Assembly: GCA_037126765.1 (NCBI GenBank)
Contig: JBBCBC010000012.1
Coordinates: 13,206,001 to 13,270,000 of the forward strand
Source of the DNA: Stenogyne calaminthoides
Lineage: Eukaryota > Streptophyta > Magnoliopsida > Lamiales > Lamiaceae
Direction: 5' to 3'
DNA length: 64,000 bases
Both the position numbers and the translations under genes were made by a program. Shown one piece after another: positions 1 to 10,645 of this stretch. How positions within the stretch are numbered: the stretch's first letter is position 1; the number at the start of each line of letters is the position of its first letter. A model generated the notes under the pieces. That model ran no database searches and had not been told where the DNA came from. It saw nothing but the letters and a program-made list of their open reading frames with translations.

Positions 1-973
1 TAAAATAGACAACCCAAAAAACTCTGCATTCTAGTGTACCCCCTATCTCCTTATTTCTTTTTTAAAGTAGTCAGCTGTCTCAACACTTTTTTTTATTTCT
101 TTCTTTTCATTTTTTTTAAACACAAGACCGCAACTTCACTCCATCGTTAGGTTTTAGCTCGAATTTTTTTTCTGAGCCCCTAAAAATTGGCAGTTGTACC
201 GGCCATTTTTTTTCGCAATTCTTCAACTAAAACTCCTTTTCTCCAAACCACATCAATTTATTTTCCAACCTTACGCCAAAAATGCTTCATCTATCAAAGC
301 AACCTAATTAGACTATTCTACTATAAGGAAGCCAAAGCACAATTTAGAACCATAACTCATCAATTCATCAAATCACTATGACAAATTCAATCTGACCCTA
401 ATGATAACTTTCATCCACTCACAAAATCTGCATGCATCAAACAAAGCAAATTTAACCATAAACTCCACAATTTACCACCAAACAATAATATCACATCCCT
501 ATACAAATTACAAAAAAAAATAAAAAAAATAACACACACAATCATAAAAATTCAGATCATGCCACAAATTCCCCCCACACTTAGAATAAAGCTTGGCCTC
601 AAGCAATATATAACAAAACAACAGGCAGACTAGAGAAATGTAAGACATGAAAAGAGTAAATCTTAGGTGTTGAACACCCTGCCCTTGTGTACGTTCTTCG
701 ACTTGTGCTCTTAGAGAGCCTGCAAAAGGAGGATAAAATAAAAAAAGACGACCAAAGAGGGACTGCAGGAATTTCGCTGCTATTGTGACACTGGGGGGGC
801 CAGTGTCAAAATTGCAGAAAATTACAACGACACACGAAATAAACGAGAGGGTTACGGAGGAGAGAAAATTAACAACTAAGACACCAAAATACTTAGAAAA
901 ATAAGCCCCGACAAATCACACACAAAAAGCACAAAAAATATTCACACCGTTCCTCGGCAACGGGGCCAAAATT
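1..973 (-). mobile_element. Internal region of a non-autonomous Ty3-like (LARD-type) element, partial
   Basis: This stretch aligns in order with the interior of the complete element at 28537-32465; the best match is 540-973 against about 30700-31154. It contains no gag or pol reading frame. On the minus strand the 948-968 segment is a primer-binding site of the GGCGCCGTTGCCGGGGA type, degenerate here, four bases from the LTR end. That motif is complementary to the tRNA-Asp 3' end and is typical of Athila/Tat Ty3 elements (family knowledge). Relative to the complete copy, about 100 bp is missing near position 65. The element continues beyond the left edge of the window. Confidence 0.75.
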
Positions 974-1326
974 TGGTGTCGGCACCCAAAAATAAATTAA
1001 ATACCTTAACCGATCCACTAGAGTGTAGTAGGACAAGTAAGGGTCGATCCACAAGGAACGTGAAAATAATTAATGTGTTAATTGTACGAATTTATAGGGA
1101 CAAACATGAAACATGAAAAGGGGGGTGTTTTGGATTTTTATAAGAACTACTAAGTAATTAAATATAACTAAAATAACAGAAAATTAAATTCAATTAATAA
1201 AAGTCTTCTAATTGGCAGTTCATTCATCCCTTGTGTTTTGACTTTTCTAATTAAATGTATCGTTTGCTCCACTTTACTCTCAGACTATTGACCCTCAATA
1301 AACAACAAGCTCTGTTTATCGGTTTT
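974..1326 (-). repeat. Truncated 5' LTR of the Ty3-like element
   Basis: It begins TGGTGTCGGCACCC like the LTRs at 28537 and 31155, and follows them up to 1326, where homology stops abruptly. A full LTR of this family is about 1.3 kb, so roughly 950 bp is missing. A 26-bp relic (1327-1352) separates it from the next LTR. That relic reads on the minus strand as AATTTTGG followed by unrelated bases, resembling the start of an LTR-to-primer-site junction. Confidence 0.75.
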
Positions 1327-2299
1327 GCTACTATGACACTAGGTCCAAAATTTGACCGCATTGTCGAGTTGCGACAAAAATAAATACCCTATTCTACCCT
1401 ACTAACTCGTAGTAGTGGCAAGTAAGGGGTCGATCCACAGGGAACGTAGAATAATTATTTTGCTAATTGTATGAATTTAAGAAGGCAAACACGTAACAAG
1501 AAAAGGGGGAGTTTGGATTGGAATTCTATAACTAAAACTTAAAGCAATAAATTAGTACGAAACGAACAATTAATAAAATAAGAAAATTCAACAATAAACG
1601 GACATTCCAATTCACAGTTCATTCATCCCTCGACTTTAATGTTGTTAACTAACAACGACATTTACTCTATTTATCTCTAGGATTAATGTCCCTCAATAGT
1701 CAACAAGCTCTGACTATCGGTTATTATCCCTTAATTATACTCAATTGAAACAAGCTCTCCAACGATTCTTTTTAATTGAACAGTTTAGATACGATCTAAA
1801 TTTAATCCAGTCAGAAGCATTAAACACTAGGATAAAGGACATACAAATTCTCGAATACGCAAGCTCGATTCTAAAGAACCCGATTTAAATCACCCTAGTA
1901 AATTACTAGTTGCTACCAATTGCCATAAATCTGCAACAATTATGGATTACAAATTTATGAACTAGCAGACATACAAGAATAATCTAACCTAGGTGGCCAA
2001 ACCAAATTAAACATTCAAATATGTTGAAAGTTAAATTAGATGAAATAAATAATCACAATATAAATATTGTAAACGTCTCAGACCAAATAACAAACATTAA
2101 AATACGAGTTCAGAAATTCCTGGAATTGGAATAAAGAGACTAGCTAAAGAAGACTCTCAAAACCCACGTGTCTCTCAAAGTGGGCGTTCTTTTTCCAAAG
2201 AGGGTTGGCGTCTGCCTCACTCCTGAGCTGCTGCCCAATTCTCTCTATCTCCAAACTAATTGCATATATATATACACACAAACTAGGTCTTCTAGTTAA

Positions 2300-2480
2300 C
2301 CAGGTGGCTTAGCCCACCTGGCCACTGTGCTCCTCAATTGAGTGGGAGACGCAGGTTCGATTCCCTTTGGGAACGAATTGGAGTATGGAAGTTATAAGGT
2401 GACTTGGTGAATTTGTGGAGTGTTTGGGTGCTTGGTGTACTAACTACTAACAACTAACTTTGTCCGATAAAAAAAAAAAA
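2300..2480 (+). mobile_element. tRNA-derived SINE with perfect 15-bp target-site duplication
   Basis: The 181-bp insert is flanked by a perfect duplication AGGTCTTCTAGTTAA (2285-2299 and 2481-2495). An A-box-like TGGCTTAGCCCACCTGG lies at 2305-2321 and a good B box GGTTCGATTCC at 2354-2364. These are the internal RNA polymerase III promoter of tRNA-derived SINEs. The element ends in a run of A after TTGTCCGAT. The related LTR copy at 9637-10645 lacks it and keeps one copy of the target, which acts as an empty site. I do not assign it to a named SINE family. Confidence 0.88.
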
Positions 2481-2503
2481 AGGTCTTCTAGTTAATTAAT
2501 CAA

Positions 2504-2747
2504 GAGTAGGTCTAGTGTGAAAATTTTCATGTACGAAAATATATAAAATTGCCCTAAATCAGCCATCTACACCCTAAACACTAAATAATGAACCCTAAAT
2601 TATGACATATTCGGGCCGGGTGAACCATAAACCACTTGGACCGAGTGAACCATGAACCATCAATTTTGTCTTACATTCACCAATTACAGAATTTGATTGT
2701 AAAATAAAGTTTTTTTATGTATGAAAATTTTCATACTAGACTTTGTC
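2504..2747. mobile_element. MITE of Mutator type (9-bp duplication)
   Basis: A 244-bp insert is bounded by ATTAATCAA (2495-2503 and 2748-2756). Its ends are imperfect inverted repeats; both arms contain GTCTAGT followed by TGAAAATTTTCAT, itself palindromic. A 9-bp duplication with long inverted arms fits a Mutator-like MITE. There is no coding capacity. The LTR copy near 9690 lacks it, giving an empty-site comparison. The left duplication overlaps the SINE duplication by one base, so the two insertions lie side by side. Confidence 0.8.
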
Positions 2748-3130
2748 ATTAATCAATGGGCTTAATCAAGGCCTGAACCCTTTTTCACGTAATTAACAAT
2801 ATGGTAATTTTAATCAAATAAGTTATGGGCCTTGGCTCGTGGGCTTTATTTGTGTAGTTGCATGGCCAAGCACTGGTCTTCCGGTGTTGGATTTTTTCTT
2901 CGTATGAACACGATCAATTCGAATTCAATATATTCTCATGTGGCTCGTCTCATGCTTCATTAAAGTGTTCCAAAAAGATCCTAAAATCACCCAAAACACA
3001 ACAAATAGATCAAGTGTAGAATTTCATCATCAAATTACACATAAATAGAAAAACATGCTATTCTAACATAATCGAGTACAATAAAATTGAGCTTAAACAA
3101 CTAAAAATATGCACAATTTCCTACTTATCA

Positions 3131-4639
3131 ATAGACATGTCGTTCCAACAACTTATCTACTTGTAATCTTTAACCCAATCCACCAATCATTTTCTCATAA
3201 AAATTATCACCATTACTATTAAATTTCAATCTTGACATAATATTGTCCTAGAAAACTACTATAAGTCTTCTTGAAAATGGCATAGCTCAAGTTTCAACTC
3301 TTACTAAGTCGTGAGCTATTAAGTCAGAATTATTTTATGTGATAATAATAAGTAGCGATTAAACAATCCATCTCCGTCAAGAAATTTAATGTTCCAAAAT
3401 TGTATACTAGTCTTTCATGTAATTCTAAATAAAATTGCATAAAAAAAATCTCGAATTTGTAGAACAACAATTGTTCATTTAATCGAGTCAAATCTATAAA
3501 ATGAGCAATCAATTAAACATCCAATGTTTAATTATTTAACACATGAATCATTGAGCTCACAATTATGCAAGAAAATTTAATATCAAGCATAATAAGCTAA
3601 TTCACAAGTGAAATTAGATAAGTGGTTCTCATTTTAATAGATAATTTAATACTTGAACTTCCTTAGTTCAAATATAAAAAAAATTATGCAAATTAAGAAT
3701 CTACATTGAAAAATAAGAAAATAGCAATTTTCGGAATTAAAATCGAAGTTAAAACAAGCCCAAACGAGCCAAAATAAGATTACATGAGCGCGTACTCACC
3801 GGAAAACCACTCTGACTCGCCGGAAACAACCTGTACACCACTAAACCGTGCCAGAAAACCACCTGCGCCAAGCACGTGCCGCCACGCGCGGCAGAACAAC
3901 CACACGCACCGCCACGCGCCTGGCTGGGCAAGCTGTTGTCCAGCGCATGAAACACGCGTTCCGCCGTGCGTCATCCGGATTTGGCGCGAGATACACGCGC
4001 TACTGCCACATGTCTGCCAGAGTTGCGCGTGAAATACACGCGCCGCCACGTGTCTGTCAGTCTCGTATCCCGGTTCGATTGGCCGGTTCACGGTTTGAAC
4101 CGCTGGTTCGGTTCAGGGTTGACCGGTTTGAGATAGTTTAAATTATCTTTTTAGATTTTGCAATTAGGTCCTTAGAGAATATCGAATTCTCAAAAATTGG
4201 CCCCAAAATTCTCTGAAATATTTCGATTAGGTACCAGATTCGTGGAAAACTTTCAAAAATCATATCTCATTTGTTTCTCAACAAAAATTAACGAATTATA
4301 TACCATTGGAATCATCTTTCAACGAAGATTAGTCCAGTACCAAGAAAAAAATGCAATTCATTCTGTAAAGTTCGTAATCGACGGTCAAAACTTCAGTAAT
4401 TTTTCAAAGACTAAATAAATTCTCTTAAACGGCTCGGCCAAAATTCATGAAATTTTCCAGATACCATCTACACCATACTAGCAACGTACAATAAAAAATT
4501 CAGGTCCTAATTCCACTATTTTTAAAAATTTTCAAATTTTGAAAAAATACAGAATCATGCTCTTCAAAAACGTATCAAATCACATACAAAGCATAGATAT
4601 GTGTGATAATCGTAAATGCATACGAGAATCCAATGCAAT
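3131..4639 (-). mobile_element. Leader of copia element C/D (5' half, now inverted)
   Basis: On the minus strand this is the sequence downstream of the 5' LTR (4654-5058) and primer site (4640-4652). It is a long untranslated leader with no convincing protein. The 3782-4110 part is strikingly GC- and CpG-rich, while the rest is AT-rich. The first bases after the LTR-B boundary (3131) would join to 10651 if the proposed inversion is undone, continuing into the copia gag relic at about 11300. Short reading frames in the GC-rich part do not resemble any protein I know. Confidence 0.6.
3782..4110 (-). other. GC-rich island in the copia leader
   Basis: This block of about 330 bp is dense in CACGCG, CGCCAC and CCGG words inside an otherwise AT-rich leader. 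Similar GC-rich blocks occur in the leaders of copia A (18150-18560) and copia 2 (42570-42980), at comparable places. The latter two are homologous to each other; this one is not obviously related in sequence. Overlapping open frames here are a by-product of base composition. Confidence 0.6.
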
Positions 4640-4652
4640 GGCTCTGATACCA
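4640..4652 (-). other. Primer-binding site (initiator Met tRNA type)
   Basis: The minus strand reads TGGTATCAGAGCC directly after the LTR end (CCAACA), separated by one base. This is the usual plant copia primer-binding site, complementary to the 3' end of initiator methionine tRNA. Confidence 0.85.
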
Positions 4653-4653
4653 T

Positions 4654-5058
4654 TGTTGGAACAAGGGGGGTTAGAAACTCACTAACCTTTATTCCAGAAT
4701 TACAACAGAAGAATATCGAACCCAGTTGAATTCTACGTATGACTGGATTCTCTTAGTTCAAAACACAATCACGGGGATTGCTTCCACTATTCACAATATA
4801 AGAGCCCTTTTGATTGAAGTATGTATGTGATACGTATTTACAGAATACAGTTTTCCATATTTCTGTATTCTGTTCTCTGTGTTTTTTCTGTAAGCCGTAG
4901 AGAAAAAGAAGAGGATTTAGTCAAATCCTTAGTCAAATGAGATATGGAAAGAATACTGTATATATTTCCACTTGGTAGTTATCACATAACCACATATCTC
5001 TATCCACTTAATGGATGGAGAATATTAAATTAATATATAATTAATTTAATAGCTTTCA
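4654..5058 (-). repeat. 5' LTR of copia element C/D (inverted)
   Basis: This 405-bp LTR runs TGAAAGC...CCAACA on the minus strand and is a sister of the plus-strand LTRs at 33071-33472 and 33517-33899. The flanking pentamer beyond its outer end reads CTTTT on the minus strand. The pentamer after the 33071-33472 LTR is CTTCT, a 4/5 match, as expected if both LTRs belong to one element. Confidence 0.85.
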
Positions 5059-5395
5059 AAAAGAAACAGAAGAGGCCGGTGAGACAAAACAGGGGCGACG
5101 TCATTTCTAATGTTTGGCTTTCGGCGTGATTCGGGCAAAAACAGAGTGGGGCGGTGGGTAGGGCGGAGGCGCAACAGTCGATCTGGCAGTGACAGAGAAA
5201 AAGAGAATAGATTGAAGAAGAAAAGAGAAAAAATAAAAGGGTAAAATTGGGAGTTTAATATTTATGTGGGTGTATCTCCAAGTTATGGGGGTGTGGATAA
5301 CCGGACTTATGCATTAATTCGTACAAGCCCAAATAGGTTTTAAAAATGGGCCAAGGTCCAACAGAAGAGGCTCAACTGCTCAACTGGAAGAGTAC
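5059..5395. other. Unassigned flank with a short shared repeat
   Basis: No gene is seen. Positions 5240-5312 resemble 34020-34104 in the same orientation, with a shared GGGGGTGTGGATAAC core. Each block lies within about 200 bp of an LTR of the C/D family. The 5070-5180 part is purine- and G-rich without recognisable coding. Confidence 0.5.
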
Positions 5396-5695
5396 TAATA
5401 CACAGTTGGGCTTGAACAGCTGTTAAAATAGCCATTAGAGAGCGGTTATAACAGTTGTCCAAGCTTGGACAACTATTAAAAAACCGTTGTCCAAAAGAGT
5501 GGGCTTGGACAGCGGTTTTTAACCGCATTGCAAAGTTGGGGCTTGGACAGCGGTTCATAACCGCATTGCAAGTGTTTGGCTTGGATAGCGGTTTATAACA
5601 GCTGTCTAATTGATATGATTGGACAGCAGTTATAAACCGCTGTTTTTTCATTATGTTAGATAGACAGCGGTTATAAACCGCTGTCCAATACCTTA
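5396..5695. repeat. Subterminal repeats of a CACTA (En/Spm) element
   Basis: At least eight copies of a short motif, GGACAGCGGTT and its complement AACCGCTGTCC, lie in direct and inverted order, several forming perfect hairpins such as GGACAGCGGTTATAAACCGC (about 5650-5680). Clusters of such motifs near an end are a hallmark of plant CACTA elements, where they bind the element's own regulatory protein. The expected terminal CACTA sequence was not found, so this end is probably truncated. Confidence 0.7.
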
Positions 5696-5723
5696 TTTTT
5701 TTTAATAATTAATTTATATTTTA

Positions 5724-5905
5724 AAAATCCTATAATAAAACCATAAACCAAAACTTATATATACGTCCAATACCATAAACCATAAACCAAAAATCATATA
5801 ATAAAACCATAAACCAAAACTTATACCACATATACGTCCATTACCAAAACATCAAATAAATAAACATACACATCATGAAATAAATAAACATACACATCAT
5901 AAACA
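5724..5905. repeat. AT-rich short tandem repeats
   Basis: Two adjacent imperfect repeats are visible. One is a unit of about 70 bp built on ACCATAAACCAAAACTTATA with a TATACGTCCA block (5740-5845). The other is a 25-bp unit, AAATAAATAAACATACACAT (5855-5905). They sit between the subterminal repeats and the protease exons. No coding is seen from here to about 6000. Confidence 0.6.
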
Positions 5906-6002
5906 TAGATCCAATACACCAAAAACATGAAATATATATCATCACAAATATATAATTTAATTACATGCTACCAAAAACTTCAAACAACGATCACTCAATA
6001 TC

Positions 6003-7130
6003 GTATGAATATAAGAATCGATTGTAAAGGTACCCCGTCCAATCGTTTTTCCATTTCTCCAGTTTTTTCTTAGAGTAAGACTTGAGCTCACGTTCATAGA
6101 TAAACTGCAAACAACGAATCAGTCAATATAGTATGAATTTTTATTCAATCAATAATAATTTAAATAAATCGATAAATTGACTTACATTGAGAGGAATGTT
6201 CGTTAGAGGAGTGCGGATTATATCTTCATTAAAGCAACACACAAAATGTCCACAATGTTCATTATCTCGTTGCCTCGGAACCTGTTGATTAGCAATTATA
6301 ATCACGTATTACAATTATGATTTCTTTCTATTAATTTGATAATTTACTAAATTAAATTTACCTTAATGTTAATCCAGTTCACTTTATTTAACTTAGATCT
6401 TGAATCTTGACTCAGAAGGCGACTCCGATACATCGTCATCACACTATTATTATTATAATTAAAAAAATAAAAATAGATTAAATATGCATAATTTTAAAAG
6501 TAAAACAAATCATTATATAGAATATTAAAAATGAATTTACGCTTCCATATATGAAACGAGATCAGGGCGATTTGAATGAACTTTATCCTGAGTTGGGTCC
6601 ATAAAATACACACTTAATGTATTCATGTGTATGGCGACCAGCACCCAATGGTTCTTATATTATATTGAGAATATTAAAATTAACTGCAAATTTAACATAT
6701 ATATGTGCAAATATTATAAACATGAATACAAATTTTAACGAAATGTTTATTGCACTCACCCCACATTTGTTGGCCAAAAAATGAGATGATCGCTCCCAGT
6801 TTGATTCAGCATATGATTAACTAACTCATTCATGGTCTGTACCCTATCACCCATTATGCAAGACACTTGGGGGGAGACGAAGAAATACATTCCACATGCT
6901 CGGGTATCTCTGGAGAGATATACCTCACCCAAATATCTTTAACCAACATATATACGCTAATTAATATTTAAAAAGAAAATTAAACTATACAGAAAGTGAA
7001 TATTGAGAATTAGTAAACACATACATGAGGTAAAGGGCTATGGTGGTTGCACTCAACCACTCGTCATTCAAGACTTCACGCACATGTTTCTCACTGACGA
7101 ATTCTTGGAAAGTATTCTGATGTAAGTGAG
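6003..7130 (-). pseudogene. Ulp1-type (C48) cysteine protease of a CACTA element, multi-exon
   Basis: Several minus-strand exons with plausible splice borders give a C48-like protease. The first (7130-7020) carries FQEFVSEKHVREVLNDEWL. The second (about 6910-6765) includes FFVSPQVSCIMGDRV. The third (about 6650-6540) holds the catalytic His and Asp in HWVLVAIHMNT and VYFMDPT. A short exon lies at about 6435-6362. An exon at about 6285-6185 has the catalytic Cys in QRDNEHCGHFVC. A C-terminal exon (about 6110-6003) is Lys/Tyr-rich. The His-Asp-Cys triad is intact. Plant CACTA elements commonly carry such a domain fused to the En/Spm-type protein, encoded upstream here (9351-7738). In the normal gene order a DUF8039-like domain should lie between; here it is inverted. 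Exon edges are approximate. Confidence 0.72.
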
Positions 7131-7142
7131 CAAGCATGGAAG

Positions 7143-7735
7143 TTTTCAGCTAACCCTAGGGATGACTTTATTGAGGCACTTCAAAACGTCTCTCAGGTAT
7201 CAGATGTGCATGTATCATATTTGTTTTAATTAAAGACTAGTGTTTTAAAATTTTCTAACTAAATATCTTATTCGAACAGCCACCGACCTTTTGCTACCTT
7301 TATTTGGAGGATCCCGATCGGTTGGTGGCCACAGGAACGTTGCACATCTCCCATGGAATGATTCATGGTCATCCCATCACTCCTGGTTTCGTGAGGGTCA
7401 CACTCGATGTACCCGTAGCCGGACAAGAGGATTCAGCAGTGCCAAACCAATCGATGAAGCCGTCACAGTCGGAACAACGGTCAGGCACTTCATCGAATGG
7501 CCGAGCAACTTGGTCTCTAGCACCATGAGGGTAAAATATATGTTATTAAAGTTCATTATCTTATTTGTGGTTCTAAATAATATTACAAATTGATTGTAGA
7601 ATCTGCCGACACCACAAATGCCTCAGAAGAAATCACCACAAAAGGCTAAAGAGAAATCGAGGGGTGTCGTAGACAGTCAGAGGGGGAGAACGAGGGACTC
7701 CACTGCGTGCAGACTTGGTTATCCCATGACTGGAG
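7143..7735 (+). pseudogene. DUF8039-like domain of the CACTA protein, inverted relative to its neighbours
   Basis: On the plus strand, exons at about 7143-7199, 7280-7530 and 7600-7735 encode a segment resembling the DUF8039 region of En/Spm-type proteins: LVATGTLHISHGMIHGHP, then PGFVRVTLDVPV, then HFIEWPSNLV. The last block is in a different frame from the first two, so a frameshift lies near 7430-7450. A Lys-rich linker (PQKKSPQKAKEKSR) follows. The coding on both sides (protease to the left, En/Spm part to the right) is on the minus strand. An inversion of about 600 bp explains the arrangement, and re-inverting restores the family's usual domain order. Naming of the domain is from memory of the family. 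Confidence 0.65.
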
Positions 7736-7737
7736 AC

Positions 7738-9351
7738 TTAGATCACAATGATTATGTACAGTCTAGGGTGCACTGGATGGTATCGTCTAATGCTTTCGAG
7801 ATTGTCACAGTTATTAGCGACACTATGTTCACATCTTGCTCCACTAGACGACATTCCATGGCTCGATATTCTCTCGGACCTCAAACGTTCCACATCTTTA
7901 TTCAACTTGGCAACCTGTTCCAAAAGTATAACCACCATATTCATGGATTGAAGACCAGGTGTCATCGCTAATGATGTCTTTGCCACACCATATCCGACAC
8001 TCCATAAGCGGTCAGGATGCTCCTGGCGACCTATAGCCCGTCCAAACAGATCATCAGGGCCGATAATGCGGATGTTGTTGGGCATCATGGTCTGAGATAG
8101 ACGCTCCTGAATCACAAAATTAAAAGATTATTATTTAATTATTTGTTTAGAAATAATAGTTTGTAATTGAAAGATAAATTAATGGATAGATTACAGCTTC
8201 TTCGATGATATGTTGTGCATTGGGATCGTGAATTTTCCCGTCTCGAGCCTTTCTGGTAGTCTGAAATAAGCCGAAATGGGTAACAATAGGCTCACTCTCT
8301 CCAGCTTTCCTTCTTTCTTCTTTCTACGATAGTGATGAACGTGTCCCTTTATTAGATATAGTAAAAGTGAATATATAAAAAAATAAAAAGTTAGGATTTT
8401 GATCTCACCATATCTTCTCTTATTCGTGCATAACCTTTGTTCGATCCACGATATCGCACCTCCATCGACTTGGCTTGCTCGCGATTTTTATTACTTAGAT
8501 TCTACAGTATAATAGAAATATGATAAACACTGAAAAGCTTAGGGCATTAGAAATTGAGGAAATAACATTGATCAATTTTACCTGGAAATCATCCTCCATA
8601 GCTCTACTCATAAACTCCTCCCAGTATGGAGCCACCATAGGGCTATTCTGATACGCCGGAGGCGGACTAGCCGAGTAAAGACCAGTTTCTGGGTCTCGTG
8701 TGTTACTTCTCAGCCAAGCCCGAAAATTCTTGGCCATTACTCCAGCTTGCGACAAAATTTGCTTCTTCTTTGTATGGTCAAGGCCTCTGAATGTAGTCTA
8801 TACGCATATAACATAATAATTTAGTAAATTTAGTAAGCATACAACAACTTTCAATAAACATATAATTAACATACCGAAAGTTCGTCCCATAATCTTTCCT
8901 TCAAAGGAGTCAGTTTGGGGCTACACCAGTCCTTGGCTGGCAGCACGATAGGGATCACGCTCCTGACTGCAACTCCAAGGTAGAAGGACAACGACTCACT
9001 CTCTTTTCCTATTGACAGCCCAAACTCATTGAACGATAACTGCAATAACATAGTTTTTAATTAGATTCAACGATCAATCAATATAATTATCGATTTCAAA
9101 CTGTTCAATTGTAATAAAATTACCTGAAGTGTTTTCCCCTTGCTACGAGCTCTCTTAATAGAAGACATCGTGACTATACCCCGAGTGCGCTTCTCCCCGG
9201 AGCTGCTAGTGGTGGTGGGAGCATCAGTGTCACCCTATCTCAAGTCATCAGGATGATGTCGATCATATGCACCATGATCATATGCGTCATGATCTCCATC
9301 AGAATATCCATCATCATCTCCATCATCTCCGGGATATGGCAAACGAGACAT
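7738..9351 (-). pseudogene. En/Spm (Ptta-type) CACTA-associated protein, N-terminal exons
   Basis: A six-exon minus-strand gene starts with ATG at 9351 (MSRLPYPGDD, an acidic Asp/Gly/His-rich N-terminus). Exon 1 runs to 9124 and contains KRARSKGKTLQ. Exon 2 (9039-8875) has FNEFGLSIGKESESLS and KERLWDEL. Exon 3 (8798-8582) has FRAWLRSN and PYWEEFMSR. Exon 4 (8503-8409) has NKNREQAKSMEVRYRGSNKG. Exon 5 (about 8325-8193) has FGLFQTTRKARDGK. Exon 6 (8107 to about 7740) has IGRQEHPDRLWSVGYGV and a coiled-coil tail. All but exon 1 show the usual GT/AG borders. These blocks match the conserved order of plant En/Spm-like proteins. One stop (TAG, 9237-9235) breaks exon 1. No TNP2-type transposase is present, so the element is incomplete. 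Confidence 0.75.
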
Positions 9352-9356
9352 GATTC

Positions 9357-9462
9357 TGTAAAGCAGAAGAAACAACATTTAATATACAAAAAACAAACAA
9401 TATTTAATAAAGCAGAAGAAACAACATTTAATAAAGCAGAAGAAACAACATTCAATAAAGTC
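9357..9462. repeat. Short tandem repeat upstream of the CACTA gene start
   Basis: Three to four imperfect copies of a unit near 25 bp (AAAGCAGAAGAAACAACATT) lie just 5' of the proposed ATG at 9351. The remaining sequence to 9636 is not recognised. Confidence 0.7.
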
Positions 9463-9636
9463 GTACATTTCTTTTTAGCACTTGTTTTTCTTTTTCGTTT
9501 TTTGGTTGACTTTTCTCGTTCATGACCATAAATGTTAACAAGATCTGGATTGTCATATTCATCCTCATCTCTAATTATTCTCTAGTGCGGGCGTGGATTT
9601 GCAGGATCATCGAAAGATGGTACAGAATGAGTGAAG

Positions 9637-10645
9637 TTAAAATTACAAAATTGTTAATTACGTGAAAAAGGGTCCAGGCATTGATTAAGCCCATTGATTA
9701 ATTAACTAGAAGACCTAGTTGGCGTGTATATATATATGCCATTAGTTTGGAGATAGAGAGAATTTGGCAGCAGCGCAGAAGTGAGGCAGACGCCAACCCT
9801 TTTTGGAAAAAGAAAGCCCACTTTGAGAGACACGTGAGTTTTGAGAGTCTTCTTTAGTTAGTCTCTTTATTCCAATTCCAGGGATTTCTGAACTCGTATT
9901 TTAATGCATGTTATTTGATCTGAGACGTTTACAATATTTATCTTGGGATTGTTTATTTCATCTAATTTAACTTTCAACATATTTGAATGTTTAATTTGGT
10001 TTGGCCACTTAGGTTAGATTATTCTTGTATGTCTGCTAGTTCATAAATTTGTAATCCGTAATTGTTGCAGATTTATGGCAATTGGTAGCAACTAGTAGTT
10101 TACTAGGGTGATTTAAATCGGGTTCTTTTGAATCGAGCTTGTATATTCGGGAATTTGTATGTCCTTTATCCTAGTGTTTAATGCTTCTGACTGGATTAAA
10201 TTTAGATCGTATCTAGACTGTTCAGTTAGGAAGAATCGTTGGAGAGCTTATTTCAATTGAGTATAATTAAGGGATAATAACCGGTAGCCAGAGCTTGTTG
10301 ACTATTGAGGGACATTAATCCTAAAGATATATAAAGTAAATGTCACTGTCAATTAATAGCATTAAGTCGAGGGATGAATGAACTGTGAATTGGAATGCTC
10401 GTTTATTATTGAATTACCTTTTTGAGAAAATTGTTAGTTTAAAGTGATTTATTGTTTTATTTAGTAGTTCGAAAAACTCAAATTAAAACCCCCCTCTTTT
10501 GTTACGTTTTTGCCTTCACTAATTTACACAATTAGCATAATTATATTTTCACCGTCCCTGTGGATCGACCCCTTACTTGCCATTACTACGAATTAGTAGG
10601 GTAGATTTGGGTATTTATTTTTATCGCACCTCGACAGTGCGGTCA
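9637..10645 (+). repeat. LTR of family B, copy 2, truncated
   Basis: This is the inverted counterpart of 1353-3130. It lacks the first roughly 300 bp of the LTR, starting where copy 1 reads TTGTTAATTACGTG, and ends TGCGGTCA at 10645. It carries neither the SINE nor the MITE, so it is the empty site for both. The pentamer that follows, TCTAT (10646-10650), matches the reverse complement of 3131-3135 beside copy 1 and not any flank of its own left side. Confidence 0.8.

Larger units (their letters stand above)
1353..3130 (-). repeat. LTR of family B, copy 1, carrying a SINE and a MITE
   Basis: On the minus strand this LTR runs from TGATAAGTAGG (3130) to TGCGGTCA (1353). It matches the inverted copy at 9637-10645 over more than 1 kb. 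It shares short blocks with the LTRs at 28537 and 31155, such as the GGTCGATCCACAGGGAACG block, so the two families are related. Two younger insertions sit inside it, at 2300-2480 and 2504-2747. The five bases after its right end (3131-3135, reverse complement TCTAT) are a target duplication whose partner lies after copy 2 at 10646-10650. The LTR is therefore probably a recombinant. Confidence 0.8.

Noticed and set aside
2300..2480. A tRNA gene, suggested by the perfect B box
   Set aside because: There is no cloverleaf, and the piece has an A tail and target duplications, so it is a SINE.
1353..3130. A simple solo LTR with its own target duplication
   Set aside because: The flanking pentamers do not match each other; the right one pairs with the flank of the inverted copy at 10646.
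9240..9525. Repetitive Met/Ile-rich frames on both strands
   Set aside because: One is the antisense of the acidic N-terminus of the En/Spm-type protein; the other covers a short tandem repeat.
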